In this document: positions 1 to 10,120 of the stretch, piece by piece
How positions within the stretch are numbered: the stretch's first letter is position 1
Layout: every line of letters begins with the position of its first letter
DNA from: Thermocoleostomius sinensis A174
GTDB lineage: Bacteria > Cyanobacteriota > Cyanobacteriia > Elainellales > Elainellaceae
Assembly: GCF_026802175.1 (NCBI RefSeq)
Contig: NZ_CP113797.1
Span: 1,775,026-1,839,025, forward strand
Direction: 5' to 3'
DNA length: 64,000 bases
Position numbers and translations under genes: made by a program
The notes under the pieces: generated by a model
Database searches by the model: none
What the model was told of the DNA's origin: nothing
The model's input: the letters and a program-made list of their open reading frames with translations, nothing else

Positions 1-245
1 TGACTGACAAGATACAGCCATAAGTGATTTATCTTTAACCGCTTTCCTTCAGAAAGGATAAATACCCAAAGCACGATTGATGTAACAATCAAATCCACAC
101 CAAAAAAACTAGAAATTCGGTTAGCAAACAATTGTTCTAAGAACAAATGACTATCAAAACCATGTTCTAGAAGAAAAGGAATGAGTTGCGTATACGGCAA
201 CGTAGTTCCCACAATGCAAAGCGCCCAATACACAATCACTAGCAT
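1..245 (-). CDS. DUF2834 family small membrane protein (3' part missing)
   Basis: Reading the minus strand from the ATG at 245 gives an open frame to the window edge (about 81 residues). It begins MLVIVYWALCIVGTTLPY and continues with a short loop ending in LFANRIS, then a second hydrophobic helix. This pattern (a helix ending in G-T-x-L-P-Y, then an F-x-x-x-Q-L-F-A-N segment before the next helix) is what I know of DUF2834 membrane proteins, whose function is unknown. An in-frame GTG eight codons upstream is an alternative start. The C-terminal helices lie outside the window. The gene is divergent from the TetR gene at 415, with a palindrome between them, so it is a plausible target of that regulator. 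The family call rests on pattern memory. Confidence 0.68.
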   Translation of the reverse strand, partial: MLVIVYWALCIVGTTLPYTQLIPFLLEHGFDSHLFLEQLFANRISSFFGVDLIVTSIVLWVFILSEGKRLKINHLWLYLVS

Positions 246-322
246 TCTAAGTTTCTCCCACCAACTCACAGAATGAAGTTAGACAACGACTTTCGCTTGT
301 AAGACAACCCTTATTTGAGGAC

Positions 323-328
323 TATAAT
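323..328 (+). promoter_or_regulatory. Probable -10 box of the TetR-family gene
   Basis: A perfect TATAAT lies at 323-328, five bases before a 19-bp inverted repeat at 333-351. No good -35 box stands at 17 bp; TTGTAA at 297-302 is the nearest candidate, with a 20-bp gap. Overlap of transcription start and operator would allow autorepression. Confidence 0.45.
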
Positions 329-332
329 ATAT

Positions 333-351
333 ATACGAAACTGTATCGTAT
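333..351. promoter_or_regulatory. Inverted repeat, candidate TetR-family operator
   Basis: ATACGA (333-338) and TCGTAT (346-351) are exact inverted arms separated by 7 bp. Size, symmetry and position between the divergent DUF2834 and TetR genes fit a TetR-dimer operator. Binding by the adjacent regulator is inferred. Confidence 0.55.
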
Positions 352-414
352 TGAAAATAAAACGTCAATAGAGCTTTGCTTTTAGGTAGCAGTCAGTGCA
401 GTGAATAGAAATGT

Positions 415-1074
415 ATGGCTGAGTGCAACAGCCTGAGCGATGATGAAGAGATGAGCAAATCAACAAAAAGTGGAATCGGTCGTCCTCGCAGCATTGAAGC
501 AGACCAAGCGATCCTGCAAGCAACATTAAGTCTGTTAGCCGAAGTTGGCTATCAGTCTATGAGCATAGAAGCGATCGCCGCTCGAGCTGGTGTAGGAAAA
601 GCAACCATTTATCGGCGCTATTCTTCCAAAGAAGAACTAGTGGCCGACGCCCTTGAAAGTCAATTTGGTGAGGAAGAACCAATCCCTGATACAGGCAACT
701 TTTGGCAGGATCTAGAAGCGGTGATTGGAAACGTTATTGAAGCCACGCTCACCGATTTGGGGCGTCAAACTATCGCTTTGATCATTAGTACAGCCTCCAG
801 CAGCCCTCAGTTTGCCCAAATTTACTATGCGAAATACATTGCTCCTCATCGCGACGCTCTAGCCGTACTATTCGATCGCGCTACGCAACGGGGAGAAATT
901 GAGCGGTCAATTGACGCTGAATTCTTTGTGGATTTAGTTGCCAGCTCTATCCTTTATGCCATTATGTTTAAGCCCACCCTTAGCACCATAGAGTCCCATA
1001 TTCGCCGAGTCGTGAATTTAGCAATTCAGGGACAAGATACAGCAGAAGAACCAAGGAGCCGAGTAGAGGAGTGA
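415..1074 (+). CDS. TetR/AcrR family transcriptional regulator
   Basis: A 219-residue TetR-type repressor. The N-terminal DNA-binding domain covers about residues 23-80: a helix with AILQATLSLLAEVGY, then SIEAIAARAGVGKATIYRRY, the usual TetR helix-turn-helix, followed by SSKEELVADAL. The rest is helical ligand-binding and dimerisation domain resembling the TetR_C_11 type (TASSSPQFAQIYYAKYIAPHR). Neither ATG candidate (415, or codon 13 at 451) has a strong ribosome binding site, and the acidic first 12 residues may not be translated. The inverted repeat at 333-351 suggests autorepression and control of the divergent DUF2834 gene. The ligand cannot be predicted. Confidence 0.9.
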   Translation: MAECNSLSDDEEMSKSTKSGIGRPRSIEADQAILQATLSLLAEVGYQSMSIEAIAARAGVGKATIYRRYSSKEELVADALESQFGEEEPIPDTGNFWQDLEAVIGNVIEATLTDLGRQTIALIISTASSSPQFAQIYYAKYIAPHRDALAVLFDRATQRGEIERSIDAEFFVDLVASSILYAIMFKPTLSTIESHIRRVVNLAIQGQDTAEEPRSRVEE

Positions 1075-1162
1075 ATGGACAAAATGGACAATAAATCGTG
1101 AATCATCTGCATCTACTTATGCATTCCCTCTTCCCTATTTCCCCCCTCTATTTTCTCTCGCT

Positions 1163-2035
1163 TCACGCTTGAGTGAGGACTGGTTCCTGCGATCGCTGCT
1201 GTTGAGACGGTTGCTCTTCATCAGTACAATACACTTCGCAAGAATTGTTGGGGCTTTCGATCAGCTTTACTTTATAAAGTTTTGCGCCAATGTTCTGAAT
1301 TGGTTGTTTCAATCGATCGCGAATATGCACAGCAATATTCTCTGCTGTTGGCACAACTTCCGCAAAATAGGGAATATCTTTGTTCAAAAAGGTGTGATCG
1401 AATGGTTCTACTACATATTCGTTAACAGCCTTTTCAAATTCATCAAGATCGGCAATCATGCCAGTTCGGGGATCGATTTCTCCTTTGATTGTTACTTCTA
1501 GATGATAGTTATGTCCATGTCCGTGCACACGAGCGCACTTACCATAGATCTCACTATTTTGCTCCAAGGTTAAATAGGGCAACGCCAGTCGATGTGCCGC
1601 GCTAAAGTGAGTACTGATCGTGAGATAAGCTTCCATACCGTTTCCTTCGTAGTCTGCCCAAAGTTCAGGATGTTCAACGAGTTGAATGCGGACTAACGGC
1701 AGATGATCTGCCAACCGATGCCAAATTACTCTAGCGATATTTTCAGTTGTGGGTAACGTTTCGCGAAACTCTGACCATGCCTCATTTAAATAGGAGAAAT
1801 TAAGCTGGCTGATCACTTCGCGCTTAATCACCTGCTTCACATCTGACAGATTCAGCACCATGCCGTATCTATCTAGTTCTCCTTCCATCGAGACATATAG
1901 CACGTAGTTGTGCCCATGCCCAGGCGCTTTTGCGGTCAACCCAAAGCGGCGATCGTTTTCCTCATCACTCAATTCCGGCAGCCAATAGCGATGACTAGCA
2001 GAGAATTGTGCTCGTCGATTAATGATGCACTTCAT
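1163..2035 (-). CDS. queD: 6-carboxytetrahydropterin synthase, tandem-domain (QueD/PTPS family)
   Basis: Two 6-pyruvoyl-tetrahydropterin-synthase-like domains are fused in 290 residues. The family converts dihydroneopterin triphosphate to 6-carboxytetrahydropterin, the second step towards preQ0 and queuosine. Domain 1 (about 1-130) has zinc ligands His15, His40 and His42. Domain 2 (about 135-275) has His148, His173 and His175. The catalytic Cys of the family is present only in domain 2 (Cys167 in YGKCARVHGHGHNY); the aligned residue in domain 1 is Thr34. Domain 1 therefore looks structural or altered. The usual single-domain enzyme is about 120-150 residues. The last 20 residues are Gln/Ser-rich. 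tgt, the last enzyme of the same pathway, lies 2 kb away on the other strand. Confidence 0.9.
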   Translation of the reverse strand: MKCIINRRAQFSASHRYWLPELSDEENDRRFGLTAKAPGHGHNYVLYVSMEGELDRYGMVLNLSDVKQVIKREVISQLNFSYLNEAWSEFRETLPTTENIARVIWHRLADHLPLVRIQLVEHPELWADYEGNGMEAYLTISTHFSAAHRLALPYLTLEQNSEIYGKCARVHGHGHNYHLEVTIKGEIDPRTGMIADLDEFEKAVNEYVVEPFDHTFLNKDIPYFAEVVPTAENIAVHIRDRLKQPIQNIGAKLYKVKLIESPNNSCEVYCTDEEQPSQQQRSQEPVLTQA

Positions 2036-2164
2036 GAAAGCCGTTAAGTTCTGTAAAGCCTCTTCCCCAGCATAACAGAATCCCAGGTCTTGCTGTGCCC
2101 TTTCCCCATCTACTCATCTCTCGTCCCCATTCCTCATCCATCCTTCTGCCCTGCATCAGCCCTT

Positions 2165-2920
2165 TCAGAACATAGTTGTTAATAGCACCAGAACTAGCGC
2201 TTCCGTCCATTCCACTGTTGCTCCATAGGTATCTCCTGTATGCCCACCCAGTTTGTGGTGAAACCAAGCGGGCACAATCAACGCGATCGCAAGACAGAAT
2301 AATGGGTAAAGGATAGAAGAGAAGGGGGACAACAGGAACGGGAACCACATCGGCAAAGCACTTAGCCCCAACAGCAGCAGCAGTGAGGGCAGGGTGTTCC
2401 AAAGGGATGGAATCGCTTGTTTGTGAAATGCACCTTTGCCAGTAGGTTTGAGGTACGGGTAGCGGGCGATCGCAACTTGTTGGGCCCAGCGTCCCCACCC
2501 ACATGCCAACAGCAACCCAAGCCAACGCCCTTGGGGTAGGTCAGCCAAAGCGGCCGTTTTCAGTAATAGCAGGGAAACGGCAGCCATCGCTCCAAAGGCT
2601 CCAGTTGCACTATCGGACATAACCTGTAAGCGGCGATCGGGATTGGTGACGGCCAAACCATCGGCAGTGTCCATTGCTCCATCAAGGTGTAGCCCACCTG
2701 TCAGGACAATCCAACTCACAACAACTACGGCACTACGAGTGAACAACGGCATCCCCATAACAGCCAACCCCTGATCTAAACCTCCCAACACCCCCCCGAT
2801 CATTAGTCCAACAATGGGTGCCAGTTTAGATACCGTTTGAAATTCCCCATTCTCAGCCATGGACAGCGGAATTGCTGTGTAAAACACGATCGCCGCTACG
2901 AACCTAGACCAAATCATCAT
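2165..2920 (-). CDS. cobS: Adenosylcobinamide-GDP ribazoletransferase (cobalamin synthase)
   Basis: A 251-residue integral membrane enzyme that joins adenosylcobinamide-GDP to alpha-ribazole, the last assembly step of the cobalamin lower ligand. Family signatures are clear: [14 protein letters not shown] near residue 76, the aspartates that bind metal and substrate, [12 protein letters not shown] near residue 101, and [16 protein letters not shown] at the C-terminus. Several hydrophobic helices lie between, and length is normal for CobS. It starts at the double ATG at 2918-2920. It is on the same strand as the pterin synthase, separated by 129 bases, so co-transcription is possible but not demanded. 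No cobalamin riboswitch was recognised upstream. Confidence 0.93.
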   Translation of the reverse strand: MMIWSRFVAAIVFYTAIPLSMAENGEFQTVSKLAPIVGLMIGGVLGGLDQGLAVMGMPLFTRSAVVVVSWIVLTGGLHLDGAMDTADGLAVTNPDRRLQVMSDSATGAFGAMAAVSLLLLKTAALADLPQGRWLGLLLACGWGRWAQQVAIARYPYLKPTGKGAFHKQAIPSLWNTLPSLLLLLGLSALPMWFPFLLSPFSSILYPLFCLAIALIVPAWFHHKLGGHTGDTYGATVEWTEALVLVLLTTMF

Positions 2921-3542
2921 CGGAAATTACGGAGAAGCGTATTATTTGTGACTAAATGACACGCATTAGCTTCAGCATTTTGGCTGAATTTCTTATGCAT
3001 GATTACCGCGATAATAATATCGAAGGAGCCTTTTAACTCTAGACCAGGTCGGCAACGCTGAATAACTTTCTTGAAACTTGCTAGAAGCCGCCCGGAATTC
3101 TCAGGTTAATATGGTTTTGTGTTCTACCGTTTCAAGTAAATTTTAATTAGATTGGTTTATGTCTTGTTTTAAAACCTCAGTTACCGTTCAGCTTTTTACG
3201 ACATTCCAACCTGTTGCGGAGAACGTCTGAAACCAAGCATTCAGTATTTATTTGGCAAGCTATCGTCTAGCAACGCCGCATCAAACTTTTTTAAAGCAGT
3301 TCTGGAGTGTGCTCTGGTGGGTGTGCTATTAAGTGTAATGGGATAGTCAGTTAAACGTAGGTTTTTTTCAGAAGCAAGTATCCAGTTCAGCCTCATCCCG
3401 GAGCAGTTAGAACAAATTTCAGTGCTTCTGTTTGAGCACTGATGAAGCTAAAAGCGGCGATCGTTGCTTGTGAAGCGTTTTTAATTCCGTTCACCTGTTA
3501 TCCTACGCGACCTGAGGTTTGCGACTTAAAGGCATTTTTTCT
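2921..3542. other. Intergenic region between cobS and the 3543 gene
   Basis: About 620 bases without a convincing gene. It must hold the divergent promoters of cobS and the downstream plus-strand gene. The only structured element noticed is a 7-bp stem, CAGTGCT (3420-3426) with AGCACTG (3435-3441), about 100 bases before the next start. No RNA family was recognised. Confidence 0.5.
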
Positions 3543-4001
3543 ATGAGTCACGATCAACTTTCTGCCAATAAACAGTTACCTGCGCCCTGTATTGTTGATA
3601 CAGGCATTGTTGTCGGCAAACAGGATATTCAACGACTGCTCAGTGATTTGACTCGTGTGCGCTACTGCTACAGCCAAGACATGACTCAGTTGGCGGCTGG
3701 AGAAGGGTGTATTCTAGAAGTCTTTGCCGATCCACAGCGATCGACTTTAGTGGCAAACCATGCGCTTTACATCAACGTCTGTAGTTTTGACTATTTGGAA
3801 CTAGAGATTCTACCCGATCAACAAGCTTGCTTTCGGTTAACGCAAGATAACTGCCAACTGCAACTCATTCCCCTGTCCAATCCACTTCAAGAACACACCT
3901 CCCGCAACTTCAACATTGCAACCTTGGAGGCTGTCATTGCGGATGTCTTGTCGGCCAATTGGGATATGCAGCTTGACGATGAGGAAAATTTTTCTATGTA
4001 A
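3543..4001 (+). CDS. Conserved-looking protein of unknown function
   Basis: A 152-residue acidic soluble protein. The ATG at 3543 is preferred because AAAGG lies 9-13 bases upstream; an upstream TTG at 3519 would add eight residues. There is no signal peptide or membrane helix. The middle (YINVCSFDYLELEIL, ACFRLTQDNCQLQLIPL) looks like alternating beta strands. The C-terminus is a helix ending in an acidic tail. I do not recognise a family. It sits 99 bases upstream of tgt on the same strand and could be co-transcribed, but nothing links it to queuosine. Confidence 0.75.
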   Translation: MSHDQLSANKQLPAPCIVDTGIVVGKQDIQRLLSDLTRVRYCYSQDMTQLAAGEGCILEVFADPQRSTLVANHALYINVCSFDYLELEILPDQQACFRLTQDNCQLQLIPLSNPLQEHTSRNFNIATLEAVIADVLSANWDMQLDDEENFSM

Positions 4002-4064
4002 AAATTGAAATCATGTAGATTGAGATATCGATCGCCGAACACTAAGGCGATTCAGCTAATTTAA

Positions 4065-5228
<1,164 letters not shown>

Positions 5229-5273
5229 ACTGAACAGGGTTCAATTCCAAACCCCTCAGCCCTCAGTCCTAAT

Positions 5274-5292
5274 TGCCTGCTAGGATCAGGCA
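5274..5292 (+). terminator. Weak stem-loop after tgt
   Basis: TGCCTG (5274-5279) pairs with CAGGCA (5287-5292) across a 7-base loop, 46 bases past the tgt stop. There is no U-tract, so factor-independent termination is doubtful. Confidence 0.25.
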
Positions 5293-5440
5293 GTGAAGGA
5301 TAATCATTGCAGGCTGGGCGTTGAGAAGCAAACCAGTTAGCCACCACTGACTGAATTGTTGAAGGTTTCTCTCACCCGGTCTTAATCCTGGTGGTGTATC
5401 CCACAAAGTTAGTGTCTCCTTTAGTGGTGAAATAGAAGGC

Positions 5441-7714
5441 ATGGGACTGAAACGACGGGCGTTCTTACGGCGATCGGGTTTGTTGATGGCGGCACTCGGA
5501 ATCAGTGAAGCTGGATTGTCGCTGCTAGCAGAACGCTATCAACAGGCTCTTGCTCAACCGACTCGGCGAAAACTGGCACTGTTAGTGGGGATCAATCAAT
5601 ACCCCGAACAGGTGTGTGATTGTGCTCTAGTTCGGGGTAATGCCTTGAATGGCTGTTTAACGGACGTAGAGTTACAGCGCGAACTGCTAATTCATCGGTT
5701 TGGATTTCAACCCAGCGATATTTTGGTCTTGACCGATCAACAGGCAACTCGGCAAAACATTGAAGATGCTTTTTTATTTCATCTCACCAACCAAGCTCAA
5801 GCAGGCGATGTGGTGGTCTTTCACTTCAGTGGATTAGGCAGCCGCATTCACAGCGAATCACCGGGTGAGTCGCAGACTAGTTTAGTTCCGATAGATGGCT
5901 GGATGCCAACGGATGACGATCCCACGATTCATGATTTGCTAGAAGACACACTGGGGCTACTGCTGCGATCGCTGTCCACCGAGCAGGTGACAACGATTCT
6001 GGATGCAGGATATACCGATTTGGGTCGCACGGTTCAAGGCAATTTGCGCATTCGATCGCGCCCCACAGCCGTGATTGGGCAACCAAGCGAAGCCGAGTTG
6101 GCCATTCAGGAACAGTTGATGAGTCAATTTAAACTTTCGCCTGAACAAGTGCGAACCCAGTGGCAGTCGGGGCAGTTGCCGGGTGTGGTCTTAACCGCAA
6201 GTCGATCGAACCTCATTGCGACAGAAGGACAGTGGAATGGGTTTAATGCTGGTTTGTTTACCTATGCGTTGACGCAACAACTGTGGTGGTCTACGCCAGC
6301 TACCACGCTAAGAACGAGCCTCAGTTTGGCCGCTAGTAGTGTTAAACAACTGTCTGGCATTGAACAACAGCCAGGATTGGTGGGGCAGAAGTTGCAACTG
6401 ACCAAACTTCCTGCCTATAACCTCACGCCTGAAACGACGGATGCCGATGGGGTGATTCAGGCAGTTGATGACGATGGACGAGTGCATGTGTGGTTGGCGG
6501 GTCTGCCAACGCTAGTGTTAGAGCATTATGGGGCTGCTTCGGTGTTGGCGATCGTTTCCCCTGCGGCTGAACTGGCGACCGATTCAACCGAGAATGAAGC
6601 GTCTTCAAACAAAGCTCAACTACCGCTGCTGCAAACTCGCTCACGAGATGGGTTGATGGTAAAAGCCCGTCCCTGCTGTGGTGAATCAAGTCAGTTCATT
6701 CGATCGGGACAATTGGTGCAAGAGTTGGTGCGCGTATTGCCGCGCAATATTGGGTTAACTGTGGCACTCGATGCTAGCCTAGAGCGAATTGAGCGGGTAG
6801 ATGCCACAAGTGCCTTTTCGAGCATTCCTCGCGTCTCGTCCGTGATTGCAGGAGAACCAGCCGACTTTTTGTTTGGCAAAACTGCGATGGCACAACCCAC
6901 GCTGACCGCCTCATTGGCCCCGTCCCCGGCTCCGGCCAATCGTAACTATGGGTTGTTTTCTCTGGGACGCGATGCCATTCCTAACACATTGACGCAAGAC
7001 GATGAAGCCATTAAAACGGCTGTTAATCGCATTACTCCACAACTGCGAACATTATTGGCTTTAAAGCTACTGCGGCTGACGGCGAATCGGGGGTCGTCTC
7101 GGCTCAATCTTCAAGCCACCTTGGAAATGATCGCCCCGCAAGAGCGCATCATCATGCAGCAAGAAACCGTACGGTTGCAACCTGCTTCGCTGCTGGAGAA
7201 AGAAGTGAAGCCGCGTGTGTATACCGCCGATTTGTTTACGACCGATGGATCAGCGACATTGCCGATCGGCAGTCGCATTCGCTATCAGTTGCGCAATTGT
7301 GGTAGCCAGCCTGTTTACTTTATTTTGCTGGGGCTTGATCCTAGTGGCAATCCGATCGCCTTTTATTCGACGGCTGAAAGTACCGCGATTCTGCCGGGTG
7401 AAACCCTGGTTGTGCCACAGGCCGTGACGGAATGGGTGGTGCAAGGCACGTCTGGACTAGCAGAAACTCATCTGATTCTGAGTCGATCGCCCTTCACGCA
7501 AGCCTATCAAGCCCTCAAAGCCCCCTCGCAAGCGGATGTGCGGCAAGTAGTTGTCATTCAAAACCCGCTAGATGTCATGCAAATGGTGCTGCAAGATCTG
7601 CACAACGCCAGCGCGGATCTGCTTCCTCATGTCGATATTCCTGCCGATACCTATGCCTTGGATGTTCACGCCTGGACAACGTTTAGCTTTGTATATCAGG
7701 TGACGCAGGGATAA
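5441..7714 (+). CDS. Caspase-fold (orthocaspase-like) protein lacking the catalytic dyad, DUF4384 C-terminus
   Basis: A 757-residue exported protein. The N-terminus has a twin-arginine pattern (KRRAFLRRSG, then a hydrophobic stretch to about residue 38). Residues 43-260 are a caspase p20 fold: KLALLVGINQYP, a strand VVVFHFSG and a strand VTTILDAGYTD. Active orthocaspases have His in SGHG and Cys after LD. Here these are Leu132 (HFSGLGS) and Gly190 (LDAGY), so a Cys protease activity is not expected. Around residues 610-700, IRYQLRNCGSQPVYFILLG matches a DUF4384 domain as found in such proteins. AGAAGG precedes the ATG. A pseudo-enzyme or binding role is inferred. Confidence 0.85.
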   Translation: MGLKRRAFLRRSGLLMAALGISEAGLSLLAERYQQALAQPTRRKLALLVGINQYPEQVCDCALVRGNALNGCLTDVELQRELLIHRFGFQPSDILVLTDQQATRQNIEDAFLFHLTNQAQAGDVVVFHFSGLGSRIHSESPGESQTSLVPIDGWMPTDDDPTIHDLLEDTLGLLLRSLSTEQVTTILDAGYTDLGRTVQGNLRIRSRPTAVIGQPSEAELAIQEQLMSQFKLSPEQVRTQWQSGQLPGVVLTASRSNLIATEGQWNGFNAGLFTYALTQQLWWSTPATTLRTSLSLAASSVKQLSGIEQQPGLVGQKLQLTKLPAYNLTPETTDADGVIQAVDDDGRVHVWLAGLPTLVLEHYGAASVLAIVSPAAELATDSTENEASSNKAQLPLLQTRSRDGLMVKARPCCGESSQFIRSGQLVQELVRVLPRNIGLTVALDASLERIERVDATSAFSSIPRVSSVIAGEPADFLFGKTAMAQPTLTASLAPSPAPANRNYGLFSLGRDAIPNTLTQDDEAIKTAVNRITPQLRTLLALKLLRLTANRGSSRLNLQATLEMIAPQERIIMQQETVRLQPASLLEKEVKPRVYTADLFTTDGSATLPIGSRIRYQLRNCGSQPVYFILLGLDPSGNPIAFYSTAESTAILPGETLVVPQAVTEWVVQGTSGLAETHLILSRSPFTQAYQALKAPSQADVRQVVVIQNPLDVMQMVLQDLHNASADLLPHVDIPADTYALDVHAWTTFSFVYQVTQG

Positions 7715-7876
7715 AACAAGAAGGCGAAACAAGCAATTCGTGTCAGTAGTGAGATATGACAGCAGGGTAGGACAAGAATTTTCTTCAAACTTTATCGATT
7801 CATCGCAATTTGGGCGGTTAAGGTAGAACAAGTGCTGTAAATTGAAAAACTTAGGTTGGGAAGTAGTTCAACCCTT

Positions 7877-9001
7877 ATGTATGACTGCATCATTGTCGGG
7901 GCTGGCCCGGCCGGTGGTAGCGCCGCCTATCATTTAGCCAAACGTGGCCGATCGGTTTTAGTCCTCGAAAAGGCATCGTTGCCCCGCTACAAACCCTGTG
8001 GCGGCGGCGTCTCCCCTCAAGTGGCGCAATGGTTCGACTTTGATTTCACTCCTGCAATTTCCTTAAAGGTGAATGCGCTCCAGTTTACTTGGAATATGGG
8101 GGATACGGTTGATGCCCATCTAGAAACGATCGAACCGATTTGGATGGTACGACGCGATGTATTCGATCATTTTTTGATTCAGCAGGCCCAACAGCAGGGT
8201 GCTGAACTGAAAGATGGACTAGAAGTCACGGGCATTACCTTCCAGGGCGATCAGTGGCGAGTAAATACGGCACAGGGGACAATGTCTGGGCGCTATCTAA
8301 TTGCGGCCGATGGAGCCAAGGGGCCGATGGCCAAGTGGCTTGGTTTTAACAACCGCAAACGCCAGTTAGCCGGAGCACTGGAAGCCGAAGCGCCGATCGA
8401 AAATCCGGCCAGCACGGTTAACTTTGAATTTGGCATGGTCAAGAATGGCTATATTTGGAACTTCCCCAAAGCCGACGGCTATTCGATTGGCATTGGTACC
8501 TTTCGAGGGGGGGGTGGGGCACAAGATTTCAAAGCTATTTTGAGCCACTATGCTCAAATGTTTGATGTGAACCTCAGCACCTGCCAGCAGCATGGTCATC
8601 CCATCTGTTTGTGGAACGGGCAACAACCTTTACATACGCAAAATGCCATCTTGGCCGGAGAAGCCGCTTGTGTGGTTGATCCATTCACTGCCGAAGGCAT
8701 TCGCCCTTCTATTTTTAGTGGCATCAAAGCGGCAGAAGCGATCGATCAAGCCGTTGGCGGCAACGATAATGCCTTGGCTCAGTACACCGACGTGATGAAC
8801 CGGGAATGGGGCGAAGAAATGGTTTGGGCCCAGCGGCTTGCTGCCATTTTTTACCGCATTCCCAGCGTAGGCTATAAACTTGGCGTCAAGCGGCCCTCAT
8901 CCCCTGAGCGCATGGCAAAAATTCTCTGTGGCGAATTGCGTTACAGCGATGTTGCTAACCGTGCCCTCAAACGGCTGAGCGCAGGATTGATTCAGGGATG
9001 A
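7877..9001 (+). CDS. Geranylgeranyl reductase family FAD-dependent oxidoreductase
   Basis: A 374-residue flavoprotein of the ChlP/geranylgeranyl-reductase superfamily, which saturates prenyl chains of chlorophyll, tocopherol or archaeal lipids. The N-terminal Rossmann motif is DCIIVGAGPAGGSAAYHLA, with the FAD-ribose Glu in VLVLEKASLPRYKPCGGGVS. The C-terminal FAD motif is AGEAACVVDPFTAEGIRPS. An ATG at 7877 fits the family start; a TTG 21 bases upstream is less likely. Whether this is the main ChlP of the organism or a paralogue cannot be told from the window. Confidence 0.88.
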   Translation: MYDCIIVGAGPAGGSAAYHLAKRGRSVLVLEKASLPRYKPCGGGVSPQVAQWFDFDFTPAISLKVNALQFTWNMGDTVDAHLETIEPIWMVRRDVFDHFLIQQAQQQGAELKDGLEVTGITFQGDQWRVNTAQGTMSGRYLIAADGAKGPMAKWLGFNNRKRQLAGALEAEAPIENPASTVNFEFGMVKNGYIWNFPKADGYSIGIGTFRGGGGAQDFKAILSHYAQMFDVNLSTCQQHGHPICLWNGQQPLHTQNAILAGEAACVVDPFTAEGIRPSIFSGIKAAEAIDQAVGGNDNALAQYTDVMNREWGEEMVWAQRLAAIFYRIPSVGYKLGVKRPSSPERMAKILCGELRYSDVANRALKRLSAGLIQG

Positions 9002-9035
9002 AGGCTAAAGGCTAACCCCCAATTCCTAAGCCCTA

Positions 9036-9947
9036 CTACGGAACCTGCTGCAATAACTGTGCCGCGCTGCTAGCCCACTGAGCATTCCCTTGGGTGGCAA
9101 ACAAATCTCTGGCATACTGCAATACTTGACGCGCCTCGGCATACTGTCCCTGATGAATAAACACCAACCCCGCCCCATAGTAGGCGTTGGGATAATTGCG
9201 GTTGGCTTCTGCCGATCGCCGGAACGCATTCAGCGCCTCACTCAGATTCCCCTGCTGATACAAAATTGTACCTAGACTATAGTGGGCCTCGGCATAGTTA
9301 GGATTCATAGCTACAGCCTGCTGAAGGGCTTGTATGGCTTTGGGAACATCGCCCTGCTGCAAATAAGTTAAACCCAGATGATAAGCCGCCTCTGGAGCAT
9401 TCGATAGTTGCAAGGCCTGCTGAAGGGCGGTAATTGCTCCGGTTGTATCGCCTTGCATCCGCTTCACTAGACCCAAATTGTAATACCCCACACCCATCTG
9501 TGGATCAAGCTCGATCGATCGCTGAAGATATTGCACCGCTAAGTCCAGATTGTTGCCCTCTAGTAAAGCGGCTCCCAAGTTGGCATAGGCTAGGGCGAAG
9601 CTTGGCTCGGTTTGAATCGCTTGATAAAAAGCGGTAGCGGAACCTTGCAGATCGCCTTTTTCGCGCAAGGCCAAGCCCAAATTATAGTGCGCCAAGGTCA
9701 AGTTGGGATTCAGCGTAACCGCCTGTCGGAACGCCACGATCGCTGGCTCAATTTGCCCTTGCTGGATATATTGCAAACCCAAATCTAGCTGTCCTTCCGG
9801 TGTGGAAGTATCGGACTGAGCATCAATGCTGAGCGTTGGCAAGACTTGTGACTGGGCTAGCGCAGTTCCGGGTAGAACCAGCCAGAGTAAGGTTCCAACC
9901 ATTGCGCTGCCGACCCATCCCTTTTTTCGATCGTCCCCGTTGCTCAT
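9036..9947 (-). CDS. Secreted tetratricopeptide-repeat protein
   Basis: A 303-residue protein with a Sec signal peptide (GSAMVGTLLWLVLPGTALAQ, predicted cleavage after ALA). About six consecutive 34-residue TPR units follow, from about residue 50 to the end, with repeated motifs such as AHYNLGLALREKGD and AYANLGAALLEGNN. TPR arrays are protein-interaction scaffolds, so a periplasmic or thylakoid-lumen adaptor is likely. Specific partners are unknown. It converges with the geranylgeranyl-reductase-family gene. Confidence 0.9.
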   Translation of the reverse strand: MSNGDDRKKGWVGSAMVGTLLWLVLPGTALAQSQVLPTLSIDAQSDTSTPEGQLDLGLQYIQQGQIEPAIVAFRQAVTLNPNLTLAHYNLGLALREKGDLQGSATAFYQAIQTEPSFALAYANLGAALLEGNNLDLAVQYLQRSIELDPQMGVGYYNLGLVKRMQGDTTGAITALQQALQLSNAPEAAYHLGLTYLQQGDVPKAIQALQQAVAMNPNYAEAHYSLGTILYQQGNLSEALNAFRRSAEANRNYPNAYYGAGLVFIHQGQYAEARQVLQYARDLFATQGNAQWASSAAQLLQQVP

Positions 9948-10120
9948 CGTTCATTGACTCCTGACGCCGCTTGACCTTGCATCGACCATCACTATCGAAC
10001 CCGATGGCTGATCCGGCTGACTTGCTGCCTATCGCCAAGCATTGTAGTCTGGAACGCTGAAAGTTGTTCAGTGCGGTCAGGTTTTGCAATGACTAGTTAC
10101 AGGAATTGATGGGACAAGAT

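Noticed and set aside
5229..5440. Search for psbK, which follows tgt in some cyanobacteria
   Set aside because: No short hydrophobic frame with PsbK features is present between tgt and the caspase-fold gene.
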